A DNA stretch of 64,000 nt from Palsa-1033 sp963735455 (GCA_963735455.1 CAVTKZ010000001.1:124001-188000); one strand, 5' to 3'; positions 1 to 8,712 are shown, counted from the first letter of the stretch. Notes: generated by a model from the letters alone, not told the origin. Program-made: numbers and translations.

Positions 1-2
1 TG

Positions 3-1130
3 TGGGGCCTGGGCGCCCTGTACATCCTGCTCGGCTACCGGCCCGGTGGGCCGATCGACATCGTGGTCGGGCTCGTGGCGATCAGTCCGACCGCCGTGGC
101 CGCCGCGGCGATCGCCTGGCCGCCGCTGGTCCGTGGCGGGCGCTCGTTCGCGGGCGTGCTGACCCTCGGGATCGTGGCCATCCTGCTCCTGATCCCATCG
201 ACCGGCAGCGTCCTCAACCAGCTGGTCAACGGCGGCGCCCAGACCCTGCTGCCATCGGCCGAGGTGGCCTACCCGTGGCTCCTGGCGCTCCTGGCGACGA
301 GCATCTTCAGCGGCCTGGGGCTCGCTCGGGAGACGCTCGGCGGGCAGGCGTCGCGGCGGACCCGGCTGATCCGCGGCGTCGTCCTGGGCCTGGCCGCGAC
401 GCTGGTTGTCGGCTCGAGCTTCACCGGTGTGGCCGTGGCCAACGACCTCGCCCTGCGGGATCGACCGGCGGTCTCGTCACCGTTCGGTCCGACCGATCCG
501 AACCGCCAGCCGCCGGACTGCTCGGACCGGATCGAAGCGGGCACGACGGCCCTCCTGACGGTCGAGATGACCGCCAGCGTCGACGGCCGGCCGATCGGCC
601 AGATCACGATCTCGGGGGCCCGCAGCGGGGCCGACCTGCGCTGGACCGCCGACGTGGCGACCGACCGAAACCTCGGCCGTTTCGCCGTCGCCCGGGTCGG
701 TGACCGGGCCTGGACCCAGTCGCCCGGCGGTGCGTGGATCCCGGTTCAGCCCAGCCAGGTGGCCGGCGATGCGCTCGACAGCCTGGTCCTGGGGGCCGCC
801 CTGACCAGCGACCTGCGGGCGACCGCCGAGAACCGCGGCCTCGAGTTCATCGACGGCGCCCGGGCTCGCCATTGCCGGATCGAGGTCGACGGCTCGACCT
901 TTGCCGCGGGCTTCCCCGAGGTCAACTGGTTCGTCGGCAGCGAATCGCTCAGCCACTGGCGAGGGGCGCTCGACTACTGGGTCTTCTCCGACGGCGAGGT
1001 CGGCGTCGTCCAGGGCCTGGTCAGCGGCGAGGCCGGCCCGCTCGGCCGGAGCGGGATCGTGGGTACGATCGCGGTGACCCTGGATGCCACCGAGCGCGAC
1101 CAGCTGCGCTCGATCGTGGCACCGGGCTGA
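3..1130 (+). CDS. Membrane protein with soluble C-terminal domain (5' partial)
   Basis: The reading frame is open to the left edge, so the start lies outside the window. The visible 375 codons begin with hydrophobic stretches that look like four membrane segments in the first ~140 residues (for example VAISPTAVAAAAIAWP and GVLTLGIVAILLLIP). A soluble domain of about 230 residues follows, reading as beta-rich with conserved-looking Trp residues (AWTQSPGGAWIPV). It ends 21 bases before the WYL regulator and may share its transcript. I do not recognise the family; an LppX/LolA-like lipid-binding fold is only a guess from the composition. Confidence 0.7.
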   Translation, partial: WGLGALYILLGYRPGGPIDIVVGLVAISPTAVAAAAIAWPPLVRGGRSFAGVLTLGIVAILLLIPSTGSVLNQLVNGGAQTLLPSAEVAYPWLLALLATSIFSGLGLARETLGGQASRRTRLIRGVVLGLAATLVVGSSFTGVAVANDLALRDRPAVSSPFGPTDPNRQPPDCSDRIEAGTTALLTVEMTASVDGRPIGQITISGARSGADLRWTADVATDRNLGRFAVARVGDRAWTQSPGGAWIPVQPSQVAGDALDSLVLGAALTSDLRATAENRGLEFIDGARARHCRIEVDGSTFAAGFPEVNWFVGSESLSHWRGALDYWVFSDGEVGVVQGLVSGEAGPLGRSGIVGTIAVTLDATERDQLRSIVAPG

Positions 1131-1151
1131 GATGGGACGGGACGTGGATCG

Positions 1152-2159
1152 ATGAGCATCGATGAGCGCGACCGCCTGAGTGCCAAGCGCGACCGGACGG
1201 CGCGCTTCTACCGGGTCGTCCGCTTCCTCGAGGGTCGCGGTGATCGCGGGGCCGCCCCGGAGGAGATCGCGGCGGCGGTCGGGATGTCCAAGCGGACGGT
1301 CTATCGCGACCTCAAGGCGATCGAGGACGAGCTGCTCCTGCCGATCTGGTCCGAGGACGGCCGGTTCGGGCTGGCCGACGGCGGCCTGCTGCCGGCCCTG
1401 AGCCTGACCCGCGAGGAGGCGATGGCCGTCTTCCTCTCGGCCCGGCTGATGGCCCGCTACTCCAACGAGTACGACCCGGACCTCGGCGCGGCCTTCCAGA
1501 AGCTGGCCGAGGGCCTGCCACCGGTCCTCGCCCGGCACATCGTCGACTCGGGCGACCTGCTCTCCCGGCTGCGCCCGGCCGACCCGAGCCGGCGCTCGAT
1601 CATTCGCGCCCTGACCGGCGCCTGGGCCGATCGGCGGGTCGTGGAGCTGCGCTACCGGTCGGGGACGTATGACGCCTCGAAGGGCACCCGCCGGGCCCGC
1701 GTCCGGCCCTACCTGATCGAGCCGTCGCTGACCACCCGGGCCCTCTACCTGATCGGCTTCGACGAGACGATCGGGGCGGTCCGGACGTTCAAGATCGACC
1801 GGATCGAATCGGTGGCGCCCACCGTGGAGCGCTTCGAGCCGCCCGCCGAGGGGGCGATGGAGGGCGCCCTGGCGGCGGCCTGGGACATCATCTCGGACCA
1901 GGCCCCGACCGTGGTCCGGCTGCGCTTCTCGGCGGCGGTCGCGGGCCGCGTCCAGGAGACCCGCTGGCATCCGACCCAGGCGGTCGAGCAGGGACCGGAC
2001 GGCACCGTCACCTGGTCGGCGACCGTCTCGGGCACGGTCGAGATCCGCTCCTGGATCCTGGGCTGGGGGGCCGACGTGGAGGTCCTCGCCCCGCCCGAGC
2101 TGCGGGCCGAGATCGGGGCAATCGTGGCAGCGACCGCGGCGAAGTACCGGGACGGCTGA
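1152..2159 (+). CDS. WYL-domain HTH transcriptional regulator
   Basis: A 335-residue predicted DNA-binding regulator. Residues ~10-70 form a DeoR/HTH_11-type winged helix (MSKRTVYRDLKAIEDEL is the recognition-helix region). The middle part carries a WYL domain (RRARVRPYLIEP, then RALYLIGFDE and FKIDRIESV), and the C-terminus fits the WCX extension. WYL domains bind small ligands or nucleic acids and often sense DNA damage or metabolites; the ligand here is unknown. The ATG at 1152 gives the usual family length. The HD-domain gene starts 3 bases after the stop, so the two are almost certainly co-transcribed. Confidence 0.88.
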   Translation: MSIDERDRLSAKRDRTARFYRVVRFLEGRGDRGAAPEEIAAAVGMSKRTVYRDLKAIEDELLLPIWSEDGRFGLADGGLLPALSLTREEAMAVFLSARLMARYSNEYDPDLGAAFQKLAEGLPPVLARHIVDSGDLLSRLRPADPSRRSIIRALTGAWADRRVVELRYRSGTYDASKGTRRARVRPYLIEPSLTTRALYLIGFDETIGAVRTFKIDRIESVAPTVERFEPPAEGAMEGALAAAWDIISDQAPTVVRLRFSAAVAGRVQETRWHPTQAVEQGPDGTVTWSATVSGTVEIRSWILGWGADVEVLAPPELRAEIGAIVAATAAKYRDG

Positions 2160-2161
2160 GC

Positions 2162-3574
2162 ATGCGCCATCACGCGTTCGCGGCAACCAACCTGATCAGC
2201 GACCCGATCCACGGCTACATCGAGCTGACCAAGCGCCTCGAGCCGGACGAATCGGCGGCCCTGGGCCTGCCCACGGAGGCGAACGCCGAGGATGACCTCC
2301 TCGACACGGCCTGGCTCCAGCGCCTGCGCCGGATCAGCCAGCTGCAGAGCGCCCGGTGGGTCTTCCCGACCGCCGAGCACAGCCGCTTCACCCATGGCCT
2401 GGGCGTCATGCACGAGGCCGGGCTGTGGGCTCGGAGCCTCTATCCCAGCCTCCGGGCGACGCTGATCGAGCGCGGCGATCCACTGCCCTCCGAAGGCCTG
2501 GTCGTGGAGACGCTGCGCGTCGCCGGCCTGCTCCATGACGTCGGCCACGGGCCGTTCGCCCACTTCTTCGACGAGCACGTCCTGGTCGCCTTCGAGGCGC
2601 CGCCCGACGAGCGCCGGCGCGAGTCGAAGCGGCTGACCCACGAAGACCTCAGCCAGCTGATCATCGAGCGCGAGCTGGCCGGCCTGATCCGGGGCCTGCG
2701 CCGGGCGCCGGGCGCGGTCGCCGAGCGCGACGCCTTTGCCCCGGGCGAGGAGATCGACCCGCGCTGGGTCGCCTTCCTCGTCTCGAAGCCGGCCCTCCTC
2801 GACCCGACGATGCCCCGCTGGGTGCGCTGGCTCCAGCCACTCCTGTCGGGCGTCTTCACCGTCGACAACCTGGACTACGTCCGGCGCGACGCGTACCTGA
2901 CCGGGGTGGCCGTGGGTCCGGTCGACGTCGAGCGCCTGCGGCGCTACTCGTTCATCAGCAGCCGCGGCCTGACCCTCTACGAATCGGGCCTCGGGGCGCT
3001 CGAGATGTTCCTCTCCGCCCGGCTGTTCATGTACGAGCAGGTCTACTTCCACCGCACCGTCCGGGCGATCGACCTGGACCTGGCCGACGCCTTCGCGCCC
3101 TCGATCCGGGCGCTGGCCGGCGATGGCTCGCCGGTCGACGCGCTGGCGGCCTATGCCGACCTCGACGAGTACGCCCTGCTCCACCAGGCCGCCCGCTGGG
3201 CGCGCGGCGAGTCGGTCGCCGCCAAGCCTCGGCCGGGCGACGGCCAGGTCGAGCCGGCGATCGCCGCGGCCTGGCGGGGGATCCTCCTCCGCCGGCCGAC
3301 CTGGCGGGCGGTAGCCGAGGTCCGGGCCTCCTACGAGGGCGACGCCTTCCCGCTTGGGCTGGTCGAGGGGCTGGGGACCAGCCAGCCTGGCGTGGCCGCC
3401 GTGGACCTGGCGATCGTCGATGCCCGGCCTGCCGAGGCCACGGCCACCGACTCGCTCCTGGCGATCGAGGGTCGCGACGGCCGGCCGGCCGCGCCGGTCA
3501 GCGAATCGCTACGCCGGCTGCCGGCCTGGTCGCTGATCGGCCGCCGCTACGAGCGGGTCGCCGAGCGCGCCTGA
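2162..3574 (+). CDS. HD-domain phosphohydrolase (dGTPase/SAMHD1-like)
   Basis: A 470-residue protein opening with the DPIHGYIELT segment typical of YwfO/SAMHD1-like HD proteins. Metal-binding motifs are visible: RFTHGLGVMH (first His), LLHDVGHGPFAHFFDEH (HD pair) and a later VDNLDYVRRDAY segment (third Asp). The family hydrolyses deoxynucleoside triphosphates or related phosphoesters; the substrate cannot be fixed from sequence. It follows the WYL regulator by 3 bases. Its 3' end overlaps the convergent M23 peptidase gene by about 77 bases. The last ~100 residues, rich in Ala and Arg, are not recognisable. Confidence 0.9.
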   Translation: MRHHAFAATNLISDPIHGYIELTKRLEPDESAALGLPTEANAEDDLLDTAWLQRLRRISQLQSARWVFPTAEHSRFTHGLGVMHEAGLWARSLYPSLRATLIERGDPLPSEGLVVETLRVAGLLHDVGHGPFAHFFDEHVLVAFEAPPDERRRESKRLTHEDLSQLIIERELAGLIRGLRRAPGAVAERDAFAPGEEIDPRWVAFLVSKPALLDPTMPRWVRWLQPLLSGVFTVDNLDYVRRDAYLTGVAVGPVDVERLRRYSFISSRGLTLYESGLGALEMFLSARLFMYEQVYFHRTVRAIDLDLADAFAPSIRALAGDGSPVDALAAYADLDEYALLHQAARWARGESVAAKPRPGDGQVEPAIAAAWRGILLRRPTWRAVAEVRASYEGDAFPLGLVEGLGTSQPGVAAVDLAIVDARPAEATATDSLLAIEGRDGRPAAPVSESLRRLPAWSLIGRRYERVAERA

Positions 3575-4427
3575 CGGTCCGCCCGAGCCCGGGCTGGCCC
3601 CGGCACCGGGAGCCGGAGCGGCCCCCGGGAGCGGGTCGCGGCGGCAGGACCAGGATCGGGTTGATCCGGGCAATCTCCCAGGCCGGCAGCTTGGTCCGCT
3701 TGACGACGTCGGCCCGCAGGCCGAAGCGGTCCGGGTCATACGGGCTGAACAGGCCGTAGTGGAGGTGGCAGCCGGTCGCGAAGCCGGTTCGCCCCTCCCA
3801 GCCGATGAACTGCCCGGCGCTGACCGTCTGGCCGACGGTCACGGCGGTCTTGCTGAAGTGGGCGTAGATGCTCCGATAGCCGTTGCCGTCGTCGATCACG
3901 ATCACGATCGGCAGCTCGCCCCACAGGCTGTACTTGTCGCGCCGGGCGACCGACGGGGCGAGGGAGCCGATCCAGCCCATCCACGGATCCACCTTCCGCC
4001 CGACGGCCAGGACCACCCCGCTGTGGGCGGCCACGATCCGGTCGCCACAGAACGTGGCGATGTCGAGGCCGTCGTGGAAGCGGACGCCGTCCACCGTGTT
4101 GTCGCCGTAGTAGTTCGGGCCGAAGCCGTTCGTGATCCGGCCCCTGGGCAGCGGCCAGACATAGCCGGTCAGGGTCGATGGGGCGGGCGCCGTGGGTGCC
4201 GGCTGGCGGCCGTGGCCGGGCAAGGCGACTGCGCTCAGGGCGGTGCCGGGCAACCCGCCGGCCGGACCGCTCGACAGGGACGGCTGGGCGGCGTCGGAGC
4301 GGGGCGTGGCGGTGGCCTGGGCGACGGCACCGACCGGGGCGGTTGACCCCAGGAGTGACGGCGTCAGGGCGAGGGCGCTCGCCGCCACGAGGACGCCGAG
4401 GCCGGTCAGGACGAGGTGGCGTCGCAC
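3498..4427 (-). CDS. Secreted M23-family peptidase (peptidoglycan endopeptidase-like)
   Basis: A 309-residue protein with an N-terminal signal sequence (residues ~1-35, LVLTGLGVLVAASALALTPS) and an Ala/Pro/Thr linker. An M23 (LytM/lysostaphin-like) domain follows from about residue 90. Zinc ligands are visible: HDGLDIA (H and D), then IYAHFSK and CHLHYGLF (HxH). The family cleaves peptide cross-bridges in the cell wall or acts as an amidase activator. The start is GTG at 4427, seven bases downstream of a TATAAC box, so the mRNA is probably leaderless. The Arg-rich C-terminal tail overlaps the convergent HD gene and may be read-through of a weakly conserved end. Confidence 0.87.
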   Translation of the reverse strand: MRRHLVLTGLGVLVAASALALTPSLLGSTAPVGAVAQATATPRSDAAQPSLSSGPAGGLPGTALSAVALPGHGRQPAPTAPAPSTLTGYVWPLPRGRITNGFGPNYYGDNTVDGVRFHDGLDIATFCGDRIVAAHSGVVLAVGRKVDPWMGWIGSLAPSVARRDKYSLWGELPIVIVIDDGNGYRSIYAHFSKTAVTVGQTVSAGQFIGWEGRTGFATGCHLHYGLFSPYDPDRFGLRADVVKRTKLPAWEIARINPILVLPPRPAPGGRSGSRCRGQPGLGRTVRRARRPARSGGRSATRPAAGVAIR

Positions 4428-4434
4428 GCCTGTC

Positions 4435-4440
4435 GTTATA
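4435..4440 (-). promoter_or_regulatory. -10 box for the M23 peptidase gene (leaderless)
   Basis: TATAAC on the minus strand, with seven bases to the GTG start at 4427. This places the transcription start at or next to the start codon. No clear -35 is seen. Confidence 0.6.
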
Positions 4441-4477
4441 CCGGAACCGGCCGAGGCCCGTCGGCCGGTGACTGTGC

Positions 4478-4483
4478 TTAACT
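4478..4483 (+). promoter_or_regulatory. Possible -10 box for the homocysteine methyltransferase gene
   Basis: TTAACT with exactly six bases to the ATG at 4490. It matches the consensus less well than the other boxes in the window (second base T) but has the same spacing. Confidence 0.4.
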
Positions 4484-4489
4484 CGGCGG

Positions 4490-5437
4490 ATGGCCGCCAG
4501 CCCCCTCGATCGCCTGCTCCGCGACGACGCCGTCGTGCTCCTCGACGGTGGCCTGGGCACCGAGCTCGAGCGGCGCGGCTCCGACCTGACCGACCCGCTC
4601 TGGTCGGCCCGCCTCCTGGCGACCGAGCCCGAGGCGATCATCGCCGCCCACCTGGCCTACTTCCGGGCGGGCGCCCAGGTCGCCACGACGGCCAGCTACC
4701 AGGCCACCTTCCAGGGCTTCGGCGCGGCCGGGATCGAGCCGGCGGAGGCCGGCCGGCTGATCGGCCTGAGCGTCGAGCTGGCCGCCGAGGCCCGCCGCCG
4801 CTACCTCGCCGAGATCCGCGCCGAAGAGGGTCGAGGCGCTCTGTCTGACCTGCTCGTTGGCGCGTCGATCGGGCCGTACGGGGCGATGCTGGCCGATGGC
4901 TCCGAGTACCGCGGCGACTACGGCCTGGGCGTCGCCGAGCTGCGCGACTTCCACCGCCGGCGGTTCGAGGTCCTGGCCTCGAGCGATGCCGACCTGCTCG
5001 CCCTCGAGACGATCCCGTCGGTCGACGAGGGCCGAGCCCTGGTCGAGCTCCTCGAAGAGGCGCCCGACGCCCGGGCCTGGCTGAGCTTCAGCTGCGCCGA
5101 CGGCGGCCATACCCGGCGGGGCGACCCGATCGAGGCGGCGTTCGAGCTGGCCGACGAGGCGCCCGGTGTGGTGGCCCTGGGGATCAACTGCACCGAGCCG
5201 CGCTTCGTCGTCGAACTGATCGAGCGGGCGGCAAGCCGGACCGCCAAGCCGATCGTCGCCTATCCGAACGGCGGCGAGCGATGGGACGCCGAGGGTCGGC
5301 GCTGGTCAGGACCGGTCGACGAGCGGCTGCCGGGCGACGTCGCTAGCTGGATCCGGGCCGGCGCTCGGATCGTCGGCGGCTGCTGCCGGGTCGGGCCGCA
5401 GACGATCGCGGAGATGGCCGCAGCCCTCCCGCGCTGA
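4490..5437 (+). CDS. mmuM: Homocysteine S-methyltransferase family protein
   Basis: A 315-residue cobalamin-independent (betaine/SMM-type) methyltransferase that moves a methyl group from S-methylmethionine or a similar donor to homocysteine, giving methionine. The N-terminus has LLDGGLGTELERRG, and the TTASYQATFQGF segment is typical of MmuM/YagD. Zinc-binding cysteines are visible in INCTEP and GGCCRVGP near the C-terminus. Length is normal for MmuM. It is divergent from the M23 gene with 62 bases between starts. No Shine-Dalgarno is seen, in line with a leaderless start. The exact methyl donor is inferred from family only. Confidence 0.9.
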   Translation: MAASPLDRLLRDDAVVLLDGGLGTELERRGSDLTDPLWSARLLATEPEAIIAAHLAYFRAGAQVATTASYQATFQGFGAAGIEPAEAGRLIGLSVELAAEARRRYLAEIRAEEGRGALSDLLVGASIGPYGAMLADGSEYRGDYGLGVAELRDFHRRRFEVLASSDADLLALETIPSVDEGRALVELLEEAPDARAWLSFSCADGGHTRRGDPIEAAFELADEAPGVVALGINCTEPRFVVELIERAASRTAKPIVAYPNGGERWDAEGRRWSGPVDERLPGDVASWIRAGARIVGGCCRVGPQTIAEMAAALPR

Positions 5438-5579
5438 TCTCGGAGGGCCTCGTTCCGCAACGGCATCTTACGGTCCGCTTACACGTCGTTACCGGCCATG
5501 TCTTGAGCGTGGCGAGGGCCGGGCTGATGCTCAAGTCCGTTCATCCGCTCATCTCGACCCACCCAGGAGCTCACCCGCA

Positions 5580-6152
5580 ATGATCAGCAAGCTTCGCCAG
5601 CTCGGCGCCCGCCGCCTGCTCACCGCCGTTCTCGCCCTGGGCCTCGTCGGGGTCGTGGCGGTCCCCGCGATCTATGCCGCCTCGAATGCTTCAAGCACCG
5701 CGCCGGCTGCGGCCCCGGCCGCCGACACCACCAGCGCCGGAGCCGCCGATGCCGGGGCGCAGGTCGACGAGGCAGCCCTCACGCCGGCCGCCCTCCGGCT
5801 CGGCGCCAAGCTCCTGAACCGCGTTGTGCGCGGCGACCTGACCCTGCGGGCCAAGGGCGGCACGTTCGTCCAGGTCCACTACGAGCGGGGCCTGATCACG
5901 GCCCTCAGCGCCGGCTCGATCACGATCACCGGCCCCGACGGCAAAGGCGCCACGTTCATCGTGACGGCCAACACCAAGGTCCGCTCGCAGGGCAAGCTCG
6001 AGGCGATCACCGACCTCACGAAGGGCCAGAACGCGATGGTCTTCGGCACGGTCAGCGGCGGCACCTACGACGCAATCCTGGTCCGCGGCCTCGCCGCCCG
6101 CGCGGCGACCAACGGCACCGCACCCGCAGCAGGCGGCTCGACCACACCGTAG
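5580..6152 (+). CDS. Secreted protein with DUF5666-like domain
   Basis: A 190-residue protein with a clear signal peptide (LLTAVLALGLVGVVAVPAIYA, cleavage near AIYAAS). An Ala/Thr-rich linker is followed by a small beta-barrel-like region at about residues 95-165 (GLITALSAGSITITGPDGKG, then TANTKVRSQGK and LTKGQNAMVFGTV). The pattern resembles DUF5666, found in secreted or surface proteins of unknown function. AGGAG sits about 9 bases before the ATG, so translation probably uses a leader, unlike many neighbours. It is the last gene before the tRNA. Confidence 0.75.
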   Translation: MISKLRQLGARRLLTAVLALGLVGVVAVPAIYAASNASSTAPAAAPAADTTSAGAADAGAQVDEAALTPAALRLGAKLLNRVVRGDLTLRAKGGTFVQVHYERGLITALSAGSITITGPDGKGATFIVTANTKVRSQGKLEAITDLTKGQNAMVFGTVSGGTYDAILVRGLAARAATNGTAPAAGGSTTP

Positions 6153-6189
6153 CCAAGGTCCCGAGCGCGGGCGGATCGATCCGGTCGAC

Positions 6190-6195
6190 TATCAT
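6190..6195 (+). promoter_or_regulatory. -10 box of the tRNA-Arg gene
   Basis: TATCAT, eight bases before the first base of the mature tRNA. It supports the TANNNT consensus read at the protein-coding genes. Confidence 0.6.
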
Positions 6196-6203
6196 CGGCC
6201 GGT

Positions 6204-6280
6204 CCGCCCGTAGCTCAGTGGATCAGAGCAGCTGACTTCGGATCAGCAGGTCGGGGGTTCGAATCCCTCCGGGCGGGCCA
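6204..6280 (+). tRNA. tRNA-Arg (anticodon TCG)
   Basis: All four arms can be folded by eye. The acceptor is CCGCCCG pairing with CGGGCGG. The anticodon stem is GCTGA/TCAGC with the seven-base loop CTTCGGA, which places TCG at positions 34-36. The T arm is GGGGG/CCCTC with loop TTCGAAT. Discriminator G and a genomically encoded CCA close the gene. TCG reads CGA arginine codons. Confidence 0.95.
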
Positions 6281-6460
6281 TCCCCACCGATATACAGGTC
6301 CGTGGGCGGCCAGGGGCTTGACGCCCGGGGCATCCTTACGTTCGGACAGTTCGGATACCGGACTGCGTGGACAGGCTGAGGTGGGTATTGCCCGTTGGTT
6401 GACCACTTATCGACGCGTCTGGCGGCGGTAAGACCTGATGTCAAGTCAACGGAGTACGAA

Positions 6461-6685
6461 ATGGCGAAGCAAGCGATGCCCGACCAAGCGGTCGAGATCA
6501 TCGATATTGGTGCCGGTCCCCTGAGTCATCCCGTCCGCTTTGGGACCGCCGAGATCAACTGGCGGTATTCGATGGCCGAAGTCGAGCTCGGCCAGGAGTT
6601 CCTCAGCCGGAAGTTCCGCGATGACCTGGTGGCCCACCTCGGGCTGGATGGCCTCCAACGATTGGGGGCGCTGCGCACGTCCTGA
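6461..6685 (+). CDS. Small hypothetical protein
   Basis: A 74-residue reading frame starting ATGGCGAAG, with GGAG six bases upstream, which is a good ribosome-binding site. An in-frame upstream ATG exists at 6395 but without such a site. The sequence VEIIDIGAGPLSHPVRFG followed by INWRYSMAEVELGQEFLS does not match a family I know. The IDIGAGP phrase is reminiscent of a methyltransferase glycine loop, but the protein is far too short to be one. Codon use is less GC-biased than in neighbours. It converges with the next small gene, 14 bases away. Confidence 0.45.
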   Translation: MAKQAMPDQAVEIIDIGAGPLSHPVRFGTAEINWRYSMAEVELGQEFLSRKFRDDLVAHLGLDGLQRLGALRTS

Positions 6686-6699
6686 GGCGCACCTGAACG

Positions 6700-7044
6700 T
6701 CAGTGGCGGACCTCTTCGGGGGTCTCGTACCAGCGGACCCGCTCGCCGACGCGGGCGCGGGTCTTCCAGCCGAATGATTTCGGCGCTCGTTCGATCGCGG
6801 CCTGCAGCGCGCTGACCTGCGCGGCGACATCGAACGGGGCCTTTTCGAGCGGCTCCTTTGCCCACAGCTCGGCGACGCCGCCCAGGTTGCGTTCGACCGT
6901 GTGGCAGAAGCCCCGATCCGCGCCGAACACATTGTTGACTCGCCGCAGCTCGATCGCGTGCTTGCCCAAGTCCGCTGGTGGCTCCGTCGGATCACAGGAT
7001 CGGACACATGGAGGCTTGCCAAAGCTGTGAGGCTCGGGCAGCAT
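6700..7044 (-). CDS. Small hypothetical protein
   Basis: A 114-residue frame from the ATG at 7044 (MLPEPHSFGKPP) to the stop at 6700. The interior reads like a real soluble protein (HAIELRRVNNVFGADRG, then ERVRWYETPEE at the end) and not like the Arg/Pro/Ala strings of shadow frames here. I do not recognise it. It is divergent from the DeoR regulator, with about 35 bases between starts, so they may share a regulatory region. It lies in the lower-GC patch behind the tRNA. Confidence 0.45.
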   Translation of the reverse strand: MLPEPHSFGKPPCVRSCDPTEPPADLGKHAIELRRVNNVFGADRGFCHTVERNLGGVAELWAKEPLEKAPFDVAAQVSALQAAIERAPKSFGWKTRARVGERVRWYETPEEVRH

Positions 7045-7078
7045 TGTGCGCGATAGTGTCAGCCGGGAAGGTGGGACG

Positions 7079-7894
7079 ATGCTGGCTGTAGATCGCCGAC
7101 TGAAGATTCTCGAGACCGTGGCCGAAGAGCAGACGATCCAGGTCGTCGAGCTCGCGGCCCGCTTCCGGGTGTCCGAGATGACCATCCGGCGGGACATCAA
7201 GCGGCTCGAGCGGGACGGCTTCCTGCGCCGGACGTATGGCGGCGCGACGGCCCACCTGACCCGCTCCCTGGACCTCGCCTTCAACGCCCGGGCGCTCCAG
7301 TCGGCGCGCGAGAAGCGGCTGATCGGGATGGCCGCTGCCCGGCTGGTCACCGACGCGTCCAGCCTGTTCATCGGCATCGGCACGACCTGCGAGCAGTTCG
7401 GGCGCTACATCCGGGCCCGACCCGAGCTGACCGTGGTCACCGGCTCGCTGCCGATCGCCAGCCAGCTGGGCACCCGTTCGATGCACACCGTGGTCCTGGG
7501 CGGGGCGGTCCGCCGCGACGAGCTGAGCTGCGTCGGGCCGGCCGCCCGGGCGACCCTCGCCCGCTACCGCTTCGACGTGGCCGTGATCGGCGCGGCCGGC
7601 CTGTCGGTCGAAGCCGGGATCACCGACATGGTCGACGAGGAGGCCGATATCCACCGCCAGGCGATCGAGCTGGCCCGCACAGTGGTGGTCCTGGCCGACG
7701 GCTCGAAGCTGGGCCAGGTCGCCCTGGCCAACGTCGCGCCGGCCAGCGCCATCAATGTCCTGGTCACCGACGCGGGCGCCGACCCGGCCCAGCTGGACCG
7801 CCTGCGCGAGCTGGGCATCGAGATCGTGCTGGCCACCGCCCCGCTGGCGAGCGGCAGCCTGGTCGTCTCCGAGGAGCATGAGGAGCCGCTATGA
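7079..7894 (+). CDS. DeoR/GlpR-family transcriptional regulator
   Basis: A 271-residue repressor-type regulator of sugar-phosphate metabolism. Residues ~5-60 are the DeoR helix-turn-helix (RRLKILETVAEEQTIQVVEL, then VSEMTIRRDIKRLERDGFLRR and TYGGA). Residues ~75-230 are the DeoRC sensor domain (AREKRLIGMAAARL, TTCEQFGRYI, VVTGSLPIASQL). The ATG at 7079 is preferred over 7046 because GAAGGTGGG lies just upstream and the DeoR N-terminus fits. A TAGTGT box at 7054-7059 may be its promoter. It overlaps the BtpA gene by the ATGA junction and so is translationally coupled to it. Confidence 0.9.
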   Translation: MLAVDRRLKILETVAEEQTIQVVELAARFRVSEMTIRRDIKRLERDGFLRRTYGGATAHLTRSLDLAFNARALQSAREKRLIGMAAARLVTDASSLFIGIGTTCEQFGRYIRARPELTVVTGSLPIASQLGTRSMHTVVLGGAVRRDELSCVGPAARATLARYRFDVAVIGAAGLSVEAGITDMVDEEADIHRQAIELARTVVVLADGSKLGQVALANVAPASAINVLVTDAGADPAQLDRLRELGIEIVLATAPLASGSLVVSEEHEEPL

Positions 7895-8694
7895 CCGCGC
7901 CGTTGGCCGACCGCTTCGGAACCGCCAAGCCGGTGATCGCCATGCTCCACTTCCCGGGCCTGCCCGGACGGCCGCGCCACGACCGAACCCTCGGCCGGGC
8001 CCACCTCGTGGACGTGGTCGGCCGTGACCTGGCCACCCTCCAGGCAGCCGGCGTCGATGGCGTGCTGTTCTGCAACGAGAACGACATCCCCTACCAGCTG
8101 GCGGTCGGGCCGGAGATCCCGGCGGCGATGGCCGCGGCGATCGGCGAGCTGCGGGGCGACGTGCGGGTCCCGTTCGGGGTGAACATCCTGTGGGACGCGA
8201 AGGCCAGCCTGGCTCTCGCCCGGGCCACCGGGGCGACGTTCATCCGGGAAGTCTTGACCGGGGTCTACGAGAGCGACCTGGGGCTGATCGCCCCGGCGAT
8301 CGGCGACCTCGCCGGCTACCGGACCGCGATCGGCGCCGATGACGTGGCGCTCTTCGACAACATCTCGCCCGAGTTCAGCAGCGCCCTCGGCAGTCGGACC
8401 ATCGCCGACCGGGCTCGGGGCGCGGCCTTCCTGGGCATGGACGCGATCCTGATCAGCGGCCCGGCGGCCGGGGTGCCCTTCGCGATGAGCGACCTGAGCG
8501 CGGCCAAGGACGCCGCCCCGGAGATGGCGATCGTGGCCAACACGGGGGTCCGCGCCGAGCGGATCGCCGAGATCTTCAAGGTGGCCGACGGGGCGATCGT
8601 GGGCACCAGCCTGAAGGTCGACGGGATCACCTGGAACGCGGTCGATCCGGCCAGGGCCGGACGCTTGATGGAGGCCGCGCGAGCCGCCCGCTGA
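7891..8694 (+). CDS. BtpA/SgcQ-family TIM-barrel protein
   Basis: A 267-residue protein of the BtpA/SgcQ family: KPVIAMLHFPGLPG at the start, GVLFCNENDIPY, then PFGVNILWDAKASLALA and TFIREVLTGVYESD. The end is AIVGTSLKVDGITWN. The fold is a TIM barrel. BtpA was named for an effect on photosystem I stability, whereas SgcQ-like members sit in sugar catabolic operons. Coupling to a DeoR regulator favours a sugar or sugar-acid role here; no reaction is proven. It is followed 24 bases later by a hydroxyacid oxidase with its own predicted promoter. Confidence 0.88.
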   Translation: MTAPLADRFGTAKPVIAMLHFPGLPGRPRHDRTLGRAHLVDVVGRDLATLQAAGVDGVLFCNENDIPYQLAVGPEIPAAMAAAIGELRGDVRVPFGVNILWDAKASLALARATGATFIREVLTGVYESDLGLIAPAIGDLAGYRTAIGADDVALFDNISPEFSSALGSRTIADRARGAAFLGMDAILISGPAAGVPFAMSDLSAAKDAAPEMAIVANTGVRAERIAEIFKVADGAIVGTSLKVDGITWNAVDPARAGRLMEAARAAR

Positions 8695-8712
8695 CCGGAT
8701 CGCGCCGTTCGC

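Larger units (their letters stand above)
6281..7045. other. Lower-GC patch behind the tRNA
   Basis: The base composition drops visibly below that of the flanking genes right after the tRNA CCA end and recovers at the DeoR gene. It contains two small convergent unknown genes. No integrase and no second copy of the tRNA 3' end were found within the patch, so an integration event is only a possibility. Confidence 0.4.

Noticed and set aside
6461..7044. The two small genes behind the tRNA as a toxin-antitoxin pair
   Set aside because: They converge and do not form an operon, and neither resembles a known toxin or antitoxin family.
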